A DNA stretch of 29,211 nt from a virus, in the IMG/VR virus record IMGVR_UViG_3300047409_000059, positions 1-29,211 of that record; one strand, written 5' to 3'. Numbering within the stretch: position 1 is the first letter of the stretch; the number at the start of each line of letters is the position of its first letter. This document shows positions 22,308-28,405 of this stretch, one piece after another. Under the pieces are notes generated by a model, which saw nothing but the letters and a program-made list of their open reading frames with translations, searched no databases and was not told where the DNA came from. A program made the position numbers and the translations under genes.

Positions 22308-22751
22308 ATGTCTACATTCAAAAAAGGCGACCTCGTAAAGCTGATCCATCTGGACGGCACGTTGAGCGAAGCTGTCACCGTCCACGATCTATGGGGCGAC
22401 GACAGCCACGCGCGCAACGCATCGATCTGGTCTGGCAATCAGGAACAGTTCACCCACACCGATCTGATGCGGCACGCGGACGACACTTCGCCCGTGGTCG
22501 TTCCCGACTTCGGCACATGGTTCATCGCACGCGGTGACAACATGGGCTGGGGACGCGCAACGACCGCCGACAACGCCGCGCGCAACATGCGGCGACAAGG
22601 CGGGGCCATCAAGTCGTATGTCGTTCATCGTGTGACCAAGTGGACGACGGTGAACGACATGGGCGACCTGTCGTTCCCCGGTGGGATCGAGAGCGCCTAT
22701 CCCGTGCTGGTGAAAGAAGTCCGACGCAAGCCAGCGAAGGCAACTGCCTGA
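22308..22751 (+). CDS. Unknown phage protein, 147 aa
   Basis: Starts MSTFKKGDLVKLIHLDGTLS, a beta-barrel-like opening ('KKGDLVKL' as in KOW/SH3-like folds). A middle segment 'WFIARGDNMGWGRATTADNAARNMRRQGG' in two halves suggests a helix-strand unit, and the end is basic (KEVRRKPAKATA). No family recognised. Its start is fixed by the conserved AGAAAGAGCAAGC sequence immediately upstream. It follows the VWA gene after a structured spacer and is probably in the same transcript. Confidence 0.7.
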   Translation: MSTFKKGDLVKLIHLDGTLSEAVTVHDLWGDDSHARNASIWSGNQEQFTHTDLMRHADDTSPVVVPDFGTWFIARGDNMGWGRATTADNAARNMRRQGGAIKSYVVHRVTKWTTVNDMGDLSFPGGIESAYPVLVKEVRRKPAKATA

Positions 22752-22826
22752 CGTTTCGACACTGCGCAGCATTCGTGCTGCGCAGAACGAAGCGCCAATC
22801 CGGCGACTTCAGAAAGAGAGCAAGCC
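22752..22826 (+). promoter_or_regulatory. Start-associated structured element, copy 6
   Basis: GTTTCG, then stem CTGCGCAGCA (22762-22771), a TTCG tetraloop, and TGCTGCGCAG (22776-22785), a perfect 10-bp stem. GAAGCGCC (22789-22796) pairs either with GTTTCG (through CGAAGC) or with GGCGACTTC (22802-22810). AGAAAGAGAGCAAGCC (22811-22826) leads straight into ATG 22827. The cleanest copy. Confidence 0.8.
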
Positions 22827-23309
22827 ATGTCCAAAGATATCCCACAACACTGGAAGCCGCTCGTGAAGCTGCGACCAGATCAGACGTTCCGACGCATCGA
22901 AGTGGTGCGCGAAACCATGAAGCATTACGGCATCGATGAGGCTGCGGCCAATACGATGCTCGATGCGGAAGACGCGAAGTGCGATTGCTACGTCAACCAT
23001 CTGTATCAAGTTCAGGTCGGCGTCTGCGGTCCAGACAACGCAATGCTGCACATAAACATCCGACGACGCGATGGCGGTGCCATCTTCGATTGGCGGCACA
23101 TGCAGCAAATCAAAAACGAAATCGCAGGCGATGAACGTGAGGCGTTCCAAATCTTTCCAGCCGAAAGCCGGAAGGTGGACACGTCGAATAAATATCATCT
23201 GTGGGTACTGCCTGTCGGCGCGGCATTCAACGCCGTGGGCTGGCAGGAGCGAGATGTACAGTACGAAGAAAACCGGGACGTCCCCGGCCTTCGTCAACGA
23301 AAGCTGTGA
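22827..23309 (+). CDS. Phage protein of unknown function (DUF7694-like), 160 aa
   Basis: Starts MSKDIPQHWKPLVKLRPDQT. The C-terminal two thirds contain 'MLHINIRRRDGGAIFDWRHM', 'QQIKNEIAGDEREAFQIFPA', and ESRKVDTSNKYHLWVLP. This combination (IRR.D...DWR..Q.IKNE..G.E..A...PAESR..D..N.YHLWV) matches a widespread phage family that I believe is DUF7694, function unknown. Two Cys in DAKCDCYVNH may bind metal but are outside the core. The start is fixed by the conserved upstream element. Confidence 0.75.
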   Translation: MSKDIPQHWKPLVKLRPDQTFRRIEVVRETMKHYGIDEAAANTMLDAEDAKCDCYVNHLYQVQVGVCGPDNAMLHINIRRRDGGAIFDWRHMQQIKNEIAGDEREAFQIFPAESRKVDTSNKYHLWVLPVGAAFNAVGWQERDVQYEENRDVPGLRQRKL

Positions 23310-23332
23310 CCATGATCACCAGAGAGCAAGCG

Positions 23333-23590
23333 ATGGAATACGTTTCGTTCGGCGTCGATGACGCACAAGCGATCCGGACACTTGACGACATGCCCGCCAA
23401 TGCGCGGCTCGTCGGCTGGCAATGCGGCTTCGAACCGATGTTCGTCGCCGTGTGGTCGTATCTCGCCGACACGCAGGGCAATCACAATCGCCTTGACGAT
23501 GACGAAGCCGAAGAGTTGGCGACCGACGCGCTCAAGGAAGCGGGCTGGTTCGCAAGCGAAGAACCAACGCCGCCAGACTACATCCTGTGA
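23333..23590 (+). CDS. Small acidic protein, 85 aa
   Basis: The chosen start is the ATG at 23333 because AGAGAGCAAGCG, the operon's conserved start-associated sequence, lies directly before it. The in-frame ATG at 23312 lacks such a site and would translate the element as ITREQA. The protein starts MEYVSFGVDDAQAIRTLDDM and is acidic and aromatic: 'GWQCGFEPMFVAVWSYLADT' then a helical 'DDEAEELATDALKEAGWF'. No family recognised. Unlike most genes here it has no hairpin in front; the gap to the previous stop is only 23 nt. Confidence 0.7.
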   Translation: MEYVSFGVDDAQAIRTLDDMPANARLVGWQCGFEPMFVAVWSYLADTQGNHNRLDDDEAEELATDALKEAGWFASEEPTPPDYIL

Positions 23591-23592
23591 CC

Positions 23593-23665
23593 CTTCGACG
23601 GCGCGCATTCGAAAGAGTGCGCGCAACGAAGCGCCAACGTGGTGACTTCAGAAAGAGAGCAAGCA
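23593..23665 (+). promoter_or_regulatory. Start-associated structured element, copy 7
   Basis: CTTCG, then stem GCGCGCATTC (23601-23610), GAAA loop, GAGTGCGCGC (23615-23624) with one T-G pair. GAAGCGCC (23628-23635) can pair with the upstream CTTCG or with GGTGACTTC (23641-23649), where a G-T pair replaces a G-C seen in copies 5 and 6. AGAAAGAGAGCAAGCA leads to ATG 23666. Confidence 0.75.
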
Positions 23666-23842
23666 ATGGAACTACCTAAATTTACGTTCGATATGGAATG
23701 CCCGGTCTGCAAGCGTCAGGACATGATCGAGGTCGATAAGAAAAGCCCGCCGCCGAAACTGCACTGCGGCGACTGTCTGATGCTGGAAATGAAGATGGTG
23801 GAATTGACCATCGTCCGCGTGCTGGTGGGTGTGAACTCATGA
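23666..23842 (+). CDS. Zinc-ribbon protein, 58 aa
   Basis: Starts MELPKFTFDMECPVCKRQDM. Two cysteine pairs, CPVC (12-15) and CGDC (34-37), lie about 20 residues apart, a classic small zinc ribbon. The C-terminal MVELTIVRVLVGVNS is a hydrophobic strand. Such proteins bind nucleic acid or other proteins. The start is fixed by the conserved element. Its stop overlaps the next start (ATGA at 23839-23842), so the next gene is translationally coupled. Confidence 0.75.
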   Translation: MELPKFTFDMECPVCKRQDMIEVDKKSPPPKLHCGDCLMLEMKMVELTIVRVLVGVNS

Positions 23843-24372
23843 GCATCCTGAAAGGCATTCTTGAAAGCGAAGTCGCCAATTGGGAGTTCGTCGGCCACGC
23901 CGCGCTGTTGCATCGGTTCGTTCTGCGCAACGGCAAGGCGTACACGCCCACGAAGCGCATCGGTCGCAAGATGGAGATGAAGCAATGCTTCGCCAACTCC
24001 TACAAGACCGTGCTCCGAAAGACGGACTGGAGCTATGTCGAGGGCTTCACGATCCATCGAGAGCGACCGCTCATGGCCATCCATCATGCATGGGTGACGA
24101 CGAACGGAAACGACGCGATGGACCCGACGCTGAACGCTGCCGAATACGATTACTTCGGCATCGCGTTCGACCGCATGACGATGATCGAGGAGACGGCGCG
24201 CAATCGGTTCTACGGCATTCTTGATACTGGCCTTGGGATGAATGTGCGTCTGATGTTCGGGCTGGACCCTGAACTGCGAAGCATCGTTGAGGCAGTCAAG
24301 CCGCATAGTGCTTGGCAGAAAGCGCAGGCGGAGACCACAGCGTTCAAGGTGATACAAGGAGACCTGACATGA
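23839..24372 (+). CDS. Phage protein with a Cys-His-Asp triad pattern, 177 aa
   Basis: Starts MSILKGILESEVANWEFVGH. The core has KQCFANSY (Cys50), WSYVEGFTIHR, IHHAWVTT (His83) and DAMDPTL (Asp95). The order C-N...YVEG...HAW...DPT matches a common phage and bacterial family and resembles the catalytic triad order of papain or transglutaminase-like folds. A cysteine peptidase or amidase is possible but unproven. It is coupled to the zinc-ribbon gene upstream and to the secreted protein gene downstream by ATGA overlaps. Confidence 0.7.
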   Translation: MSILKGILESEVANWEFVGHAALLHRFVLRNGKAYTPTKRIGRKMEMKQCFANSYKTVLRKTDWSYVEGFTIHRERPLMAIHHAWVTTNGNDAMDPTLNAAEYDYFGIAFDRMTMIEETARNRFYGILDTGLGMNVRLMFGLDPELRSIVEAVKPHSAWQKAQAETTAFKVIQGDLT

Positions 24373-24638
24373 TGCGAGCAATCCTGATCGCGGCGATCCT
24401 CGTGCTGGCGTCCGACGCGGCGTCTGCACAGTCGCGCGTGATCTACGGTGCCGATGGGCGTGCAGTGGGCAACATCCACGGCGATCAACGCGGCAACTTC
24501 ACTGAATACGATGCACGAACCGGGCGCGTCACAGGGCGCGCAACGACGGGATCGGACGGCACCGTCACTGTGTACGGGGAGGACGGCAGGGTGCGTGAAC
24601 GCATCTCGCCGCAAGACCCACGTTCACGGCGACCATAA
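24369..24638 (+). CDS. Small exported protein, 89 aa
   Basis: Starts MMRAILIAAILVLASDAASA with a signal peptide: a short basic start, hydrophobic core and Ala-X-Ala (ASA) cleavage site near residue 20. The mature part repeats a strand-turn unit: RVIYGADGRAVG, NFTEYDARTGRVTG, VTVYGEDGRVRE. Similar 'YG.DGRVVG' repeats occur in small periplasmic proteins of Rhizobiales and their phages. It probably acts in the periplasm. Whether it helps lysis or surface exclusion is unknown. ATG 24369 overlaps the previous stop; a second ATG follows at once. Confidence 0.75.
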   Translation: MMRAILIAAILVLASDAASAQSRVIYGADGRAVGNIHGDQRGNFTEYDARTGRVTGRATTGSDGTVTVYGEDGRVRERISPQDPRSRRP

Positions 24639-24654
24639 GTTACCGGAGAGACGA

Positions 24655-24783
24655 TTGGCTTTCCCCGCAGCCGTGTCGGTCAACGGGCGAACGTGCGGCT
24701 TAATAAGCCAAGGCGCACAAGGCGTGGTTCTGGTGTCTCTTCGGTATGGGACGTGGCCAGTGAAATCACGCAAGACCTTCTGA
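24655..24783 (+). CDS. Possible small protein, 42 aa, TTG start
   Basis: A TTG at 24655 with GGAGAG 5 nt upstream opens a frame read as (M)AFPAAVSVNGRTCGLISQGA, continuing to RYGTWPVKSRKTF. Its TGA at 24781 is followed at once by CGTTTCG, exactly as after the genes ending at 22223 and 22751. This suggests a real gene end here. Alternatives are decayed sequence or untranslated spacer. Confidence 0.4.
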   Translation: MAFPAAVSVNGRTCGLISQGAQGVVLVSLRYGTWPVKSRKTF

Positions 24784-24865
24784 CGTTTCGACACAACGCC
24801 GCTCCATCACGGGGCGGCGTTGCACGAAGCGCCATCCCGGCACTTCAACAAAGAGAGCAAGCACA
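24784..24865 (+). promoter_or_regulatory. Start-associated structured element, copy 8
   Basis: GTTTCG, then stem CAACGCCGCTCC (24794-24805), loop ATCAC, GGGGCGGCGTTG (24811-24822), 12 pairs with one T-G. GAAGCGCC (24826-24833) can pair with GGCACTTC (24839-24846) with one internal mismatch. AAAGAGAGCAAGCACA leads to ATG 24866. The stem sequence is unrelated to the CTGCGCAG stems of other copies. Confidence 0.7.
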
Positions 24866-25486
24866 ATGAGAACGAAGACGATTGAGCTATTCAAGTTCGA
24901 CGAACTGTCCGACGCCGCCAAAGAGAAGGCGCGCGATTGGTACAGGCCGCTCGCCTGCGATGATTACGATTGGTTCGAATTCGTGCATGAGGATGCAGTC
25001 GCCTGTGGCGGCATTCTTGGCATCATGTTCGATCACGTCGGCAAGACCGTGAAGACGCCGCAGATTTATTTCTCTGGCTTCGGATCACAGGGCGACGGCG
25101 CGTGCTTCGAAGGCAGCTATGCCTACGCGAAGGGCGCGACGAAAAAGATCAGACAGCACGCGCCGACCGACGATGTCCTGCACAGCATTGCCGACGATCT
25201 GCAAGCATTGCAGCGGCGGCATTGGTACAGGCTGGAAGCGAAGTGCGATCACCACGGTCACTATCACCATTCGCATAGCATGCGCGTGGAGACGACCGAC
25301 AGCAACACCGGCAACGAAGTGGACAACAACACGTCCACGGAGATGCAGGATTTAATGCGCAGATTTGCCGACTGGATTTTCGACAGTCTGCGCAATGAAT
25401 ACAATTATCAAACGTCCGACGAACAGATCGATGAGATGCTGCGCGCGAACGAATACGAATTCACATCAGAAGGACGCAAGTCATGA
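24866..25486 (+). CDS. Phage 'antitoxin-like' family protein, 206 aa
   Basis: Starts MRTKTIELFKFDELSDAAKE, followed by KARDWYRPLACDDYDWFEFV and later QIYFSGFGSQGDGACFEGSY. This is a widespread phage family often labelled, on weak grounds, as antitoxin of a toxin-antitoxin stability system. A His-rich cluster (CDHHGHYHHSHS, about residues 130-141) may bind metal. The last third is acidic and helical. No toxin partner is recognisable. The stop overlaps the next start (ATGA 25483-25486). Confidence 0.7.
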   Translation: MRTKTIELFKFDELSDAAKEKARDWYRPLACDDYDWFEFVHEDAVACGGILGIMFDHVGKTVKTPQIYFSGFGSQGDGACFEGSYAYAKGATKKIRQHAPTDDVLHSIADDLQALQRRHWYRLEAKCDHHGHYHHSHSMRVETTDSNTGNEVDNNTSTEMQDLMRRFADWIFDSLRNEYNYQTSDEQIDEMLRANEYEFTSEGRKS

Positions 25487-25899
25487 CACGCCCACTCTAT
25501 CAAGTCTTGGCGACCACGCTGGAAGCCGCATTCAACTGCGAACGATCCGGCAACGTCGAATGGTTTGGCAAGCATGAACTGCGGCTGGCGCTACTCGTGA
25601 AAGAGTATCTGCCCAGCGGCAGCGGCATCAACGCGGGAACGTCGCTGTTGTTCAGCAAGCAAAAGACCGGCGAGCTTCGGCTTGGCGTTTCGTTTCAGCA
25701 CATGAACAGCGATGGATATTATGAGGGTTGGACGTCGCACGAAATAATCGTGACGCCCAATCTGGGGCACGGCTTCGATCTGAAGATCACCGGACCCAAC
25801 AAGAACGACATCAAGGAATATCTGGCCGACGTCTTCCACACTGCACTGAGCCAGCCCATCGATGCGCACGCAAAAATGGAGCAAGCTCATGAAGGGTGA
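25483..25899 (+). CDS. Unknown phage protein, 138 aa
   Basis: Starts MTRPLYQVLATTLEAAFNCE and has 'NVEWFGKHELRLALLVKEYLPSGSGINAGT' in pieces, then strand-rich 'ELRLGVSFQHMNSDGYYEGW'. An alpha/beta protein, probably cytoplasmic, coupled to the upstream antitoxin-like gene. Family not recognised. Its last 11 nt overlap the HTH gene. Confidence 0.65.
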   Translation: MTRPLYQVLATTLEAAFNCERSGNVEWFGKHELRLALLVKEYLPSGSGINAGTSLLFSKQKTGELRLGVSFQHMNSDGYYEGWTSHEIIVTPNLGHGFDLKITGPNKNDIKEYLADVFHTALSQPIDAHAKMEQAHEG

Positions 25900-26104
25900 A
25901 GAATACGAAAAGCTGATTGAGCGTCTTGATCTGTCGAAGGTCGAGGCGGCGAAATTCTTCGCTGTTGACTACACCACATCCAAACGCTGGATGTACAACC
26001 ACAGCCCGATCCCGCTCGCGGTGCAGATGCTTCTGCGCGTGATGATTAAATACAAGCTCACGGTCGCCGACGTGCTGTCACTCATCATAGGAAAATCGAA
26101 ATGA
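25889..26104 (+). CDS. Small helix-turn-helix DNA-binding protein, 71 aa
   Basis: The ATG at 25889 is chosen because GGAGCAAGCTC, a form of the operon's start-associated sequence, lies just before it. Residues about 8-45 (LIERLDLSKVEAAKFFAVDY, then TTSKRWMYNHSPIPLAVQML) look like a Cro/XRE-like HTH: a helix, the 'KVEAAKFFAVDYTTSKRW' helix-turn-helix and a following helix. The C-terminus is hydrophobic and may serve in dimer contact. A candidate regulator for the palindromes at 17563-17629. It overlaps both neighbours. Confidence 0.65.
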   Translation: MKGEEYEKLIERLDLSKVEAAKFFAVDYTTSKRWMYNHSPIPLAVQMLLRVMIKYKLTVADVLSLIIGKSK

Positions 26105-26469
26105 AATCCTATCGAGTGCTGACGATACGACAGCCGTGGGCGCATCTGATCATCGAGGGCATCAAGCCGGTCGAGAACAGGAGTTGGTCCACGTCTTATC
26201 GCGGGCTGATCCTGATCCACGCCGCACAGGCTCGCGATGCTGAACTGATCAGCCAGTTCGATCTTGATCCTGATGCTCTCGCCTACGGTGCAGTGATTGG
26301 CTGCGCTGACCTTGTCGATATCGTTGACGATCACCCGTCGCCGTTCTTCAACGGACCATGCGGTTGGGTGTTGAGAAAACCGCAGCGCATCGAGCCGATC
26401 CCGTTGCAGGGAAAGCTCTCGCTGTGGGAAGCGACCCTCAAGCTGCCGCCGCTGCGCCGTCGCCGCTGA
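26101..26469 (+). CDS. ASCH-domain protein, 122 aa
   Basis: Starts MKSYRVLTIRQPWAHLIIEG. 'TIRQPWAHLI..G.K..ENRSW', 'YRGLILIHAAQA' and 'AYGAVIGCADLVDIV' are the ASCH beta-barrel signature, with the conserved KxxENR loop. ASCH proteins bind RNA or act as small hydrolases of modified nucleosides. It is the last gene of the operon and starts in an ATGA overlap with the HTH gene. Its 3' end runs 32 nt into the convergent ABC-GNAT gene. Confidence 0.88.
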   Translation: MKSYRVLTIRQPWAHLIIEGIKPVENRSWSTSYRGLILIHAAQARDAELISQFDLDPDALAYGAVIGCADLVDIVDDHPSPFFNGPCGWVLRKPQRIEPIPLQGKLSLWEATLKLPPLRRRR

Positions 26470-27568
26470 TCAGCGACTGCGCTTCTGCACGATCCATAGC
26501 CTCGCCCCTGTACACGAAGGTGGCACAGGGGCGGCGCTTGTTCATCTTCTCAATTGACGACGTCCCGCCCGTGGCGGGCAAGAATGCTCCCGGCATCTTG
26601 ATCATTCCCCAGCACTTCGATTTGTCGAAGGCGCGCACCAGCGATGGGTGCGCAGGATAAGTATGCAGCCGATGACCCAGCGCCTTGTGCGCTGCCCCCA
26701 GCGTGTCGGCTAAGATCATCGCCAATCCCAACCCCTGATAATCCGGCAACGTCACCAGACGACTGACACCCTTGATGTCATGCGCGCGAGCGTGCGGCCT
26801 GTGCAGAATGCCAGCGAACGACGCGGGCACTCCGTCAACGAACAGAACGTAACACGCGGCAGACCGCGCAAGCTCTGCCGTCAGATAGTGAAATGGCGCG
26901 AATAGTTGCCACGCCTCATAACCGACGCGCGCCACTTCGACAGCGATTGCTGGTCTTCGCCGAAGTAACCTCCATTGGAATGTCATCGTCGCAGGCTCCA
27001 GCATCCAGTCGGGCTGCAACCACTCGATCACGTCATAGTGGCACGTCACCGCAACGAACTTTTTCCCGGCCTTGCGGATGTGCTTCTGCACCGCGTGGCT
27101 CCCGATCTGCGCGACCTGACGATCCACCACCGACGTGAATTCGTCTATCACCACCAGATCGCCGCCCTCGATCAGATGACGCGCCAGATCAACGCGGAAT
27201 TTCTCGCCGGTTGACAACACGCCATAGGGCTTGGCCCAGCTTGGGATGGTGTTGAAGCCGACTGCGCTGCAAGCCTGCGTCACCGTGTCGATGGATAGCG
27301 CCGCGTCGAAATCGTCAATGACCGACTGCGCTTTCCATTCGTTGATCTTCGGCGCTCCGAACATGCTGTTGGCGATTGTGGACTTGCCAGCGCCTGACGG
27401 ACCAACGATGCAACCAATATTCCACTCGCGGTCGTCAAGCGGAATTTCCGCGTTCCATTCGTGCGTCATCTTTTCTTGGATGGGCGCGTCGAACATTGCG
27501 GACAGTTGCTTGACCCGCGCCGTCAGCTTGATGTCGCTCTCGACTTTGATGTGGACAGATACCGCCAT
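26438..27568 (-). CDS. ABC-type ATPase fused to a GNAT acetyltransferase domain
   Basis: 376 aa. ABC part: Walker A GPSGAGKST (56-64), signature-like LSTGEKFR (118-125), Walker B LVVIDE (138-143) and switch His177 in TCHYD. There is no transmembrane domain, so this is a soluble ATPase. GNAT part (about 205-330): SRLVTLPDYQGLGLA with the acetyl-CoA loop QGLGLA (278-283), followed by a helix and a 'HTYPAHPSLVRAFDKSKCWG' strand/helix pair. Such fusions occur in phages; a role in DNA or nucleotide modification, as for GNAT-fold Mom of phage Mu, is possible but not shown. GGGAG upstream of the ATG lies inside the HNH gene. Confidence 0.8.
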   Translation of the reverse strand: MAVSVHIKVESDIKLTARVKQLSAMFDAPIQEKMTHEWNAEIPLDDREWNIGCIVGPSGAGKSTIANSMFGAPKINEWKAQSVIDDFDAALSIDTVTQACSAVGFNTIPSWAKPYGVLSTGEKFRVDLARHLIEGGDLVVIDEFTSVVDRQVAQIGSHAVQKHIRKAGKKFVAVTCHYDVIEWLQPDWMLEPATMTFQWRLLRRRPAIAVEVARVGYEAWQLFAPFHYLTAELARSAACYVLFVDGVPASFAGILHRPHARAHDIKGVSRLVTLPDYQGLGLAMILADTLGAAHKALGHRLHTYPAHPSLVRAFDKSKCWGMIKMPGAFLPATGGTSSIEKMNKRRPCATFVYRGEAMDRAEAQSLISGDGAAAAA

Positions 27569-27971
27569 TTCGAAATCTCCCGCAGTTGCAATTGTAGCAA
27601 AGAAGCGCGAACGACTTTGGATAACCCGCCCTCTTCAGCTTCCGATATAGAACACCGCCGATGCCGCCCAGCGGATGGCTGGTGTCGGCACGCAAAGTCT
27701 TGCCATCGTTGTTGACGTGATCAATCGTCAGGAACATCGGATTGCTTTCCCCACAGCACTGACACTTCCCGCCGTAGGCCGCATAACATTCATCCCGCGC
27801 CAGCACGTCGAGCGCCTTCTTCCGATCAACATGCGCCGCGCAGTATTCTCCGGTCGCCTCATTCTCGCAACCGTACTGGCGGCACAGCCCGCGCTGTCGC
27901 TTCTCCACGGCATAGGTGCGCATGTACTTCCGATGATACGACTTGCGCTCTTCTGGGTCGGCATACGGCAT
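27435..27971 (-). CDS. HNH endonuclease with an extra zinc finger
   Basis: 178 aa. The ATG at 27971 overlaps the stop of the upstream 54-aa gene (TGATG), which fixes this start over a GTG at 28028. The N-terminal part has CRQYGCENEATGEYCAAH, a C-x4-C-x8-C-x2-H finger. The HNH core has KCQCCG (70-74), LTIDHVNNDG (81-90, catalytic Asp-His) and LLCYNCNCGR (124-131). Relatives usually end soon after GGICPH (about 141). Here the frame runs 37 residues further, inside the start of the ABC-GNAT gene, with an Arg/His-rich sequence. HNH nucleases near ParB or terminase genes can help packaging or act as homing enzymes. Confidence 0.8.
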   Translation of the reverse strand: MPYADPEERKSYHRKYMRTYAVEKRQRGLCRQYGCENEATGEYCAAHVDRKKALDVLARDECYAAYGGKCQCCGESNPMFLTIDHVNNDGKTLRADTSHPLGGIGGVLYRKLKRAGYPKSFALLCYNCNCGRFRNGGICPHQSRERHQADGAGQATVRNVRRAHPRKDDARMERGNSA

Positions 27972-28135
27972 CAGTCCCGCCTTGCTCGCTCTGCCTCTGC
28001 CTTCGCCTCGCCCCAGCACTGCCGCCACAAATCATCCGGCAGCTTTTCGCCGTCAGGGTCTTTGATCAGCCCCATCTTGATCGCCGCAATGCGCCGCGCC
28101 CTGACTTCGATTTCGGTGTGATCGATGTAGGTCAT
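27971..28135 (-). CDS. Small charged protein, 54 aa
   Basis: The sequence MTYIDHTEIEVRARRIAAIK then continues MGLIKDPDGEKLPDDLWRQC and ends ARRD. Its ATG overlaps the stop of the gene upstream (ATGA), and its stop overlaps the HNH start (TGATG). Such overlaps on both sides, with sensible amino-acid content, make it a real gene despite its size. Helical and charged; family unknown. Confidence 0.7.
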   Translation of the reverse strand: MTYIDHTEIEVRARRIAAIKMGLIKDPDGEKLPDDLWRQCWGEAKAEAERARRD

Positions 28136-28317
28136 CGCCAACTCACCGTGCCCGTCTCTTCATCGACCACGATCAACTCGCTCCACAGCATGAACTTGGC
28201 GTTGTGCAGCGCCATCGCCAGTTGCTCCAGCGTCCAGCCCGCTGGTAGCTCCAGATCGCCCAGACCCGCGAAGATGTCTGGATGATCCTCGCTGTGGAAA
28301 TTCAGATCGATGCGCAT
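28132..28317 (-). CDS. Small protein of unknown function, 61 aa
   Basis: The ATG at 28317 has the purine-rich AGGGAGAGAGG directly upstream; longer in-frame starts (28383) lack one. Sequence: MRIDLNFHSEDHPDIFAGLG, then a helical 'WTLEQLAMALHNAKFMLWSE' and a strand LIVVDEETGTVSW. Compact alpha/beta protein, cytoplasmic; no family. Its stop is shared with the start of the 54-aa gene. Confidence 0.65.
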   Translation of the reverse strand: MRIDLNFHSEDHPDIFAGLGDLELPAGWTLEQLAMALHNAKFMLWSELIVVDEETGTVSWR

Positions 28318-28405
28318 CCTCTCTCTCCCTGATCCGTTCGGCCTTGCCCTCCGTGAAGGTGCGGCGGCAATATCGCGGCGCATGCTTGATCGTCCATTCA
28401 GTCAT
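28160..28405 (-). CDS. Doubtful overlapping small gene
   Basis: An ATG at 28405 overlaps the stop of the upstream gene (ATGA) and begins MTEWTIKHAPRYCRRTFTEG, which looks protein-like for about 30 residues. The rest overlaps the 61-aa gene and turns Arg/Gly/Ser rich, like out-of-frame reading. Either a truncated or frameshifted gene remnant fills 28318-28405, or it is a chance frame. Confidence 0.25.
   Translation of the reverse strand: MTEWTIKHAPRYCRRTFTEGKAERIREREDAHRSEFPQRGSSRHLRGSGRSGATSGLDAGATGDGAAQRQVHAVERVDRGR

Noticed and set aside
22224-24865. Start-associated stem-loops read as rho-independent terminators
   Set aside because: Copies 5-8 have no T-run after the stem and are followed within 40-60 nt by a ribosome-binding site and gene, so termination is not the simplest role.
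24866-25899. Toxin-antitoxin pair from the 206-aa and 138-aa genes
   Set aside because: The antitoxin label on this family is historical; neither protein shows a toxin motif, and sizes do not fit known pairs.
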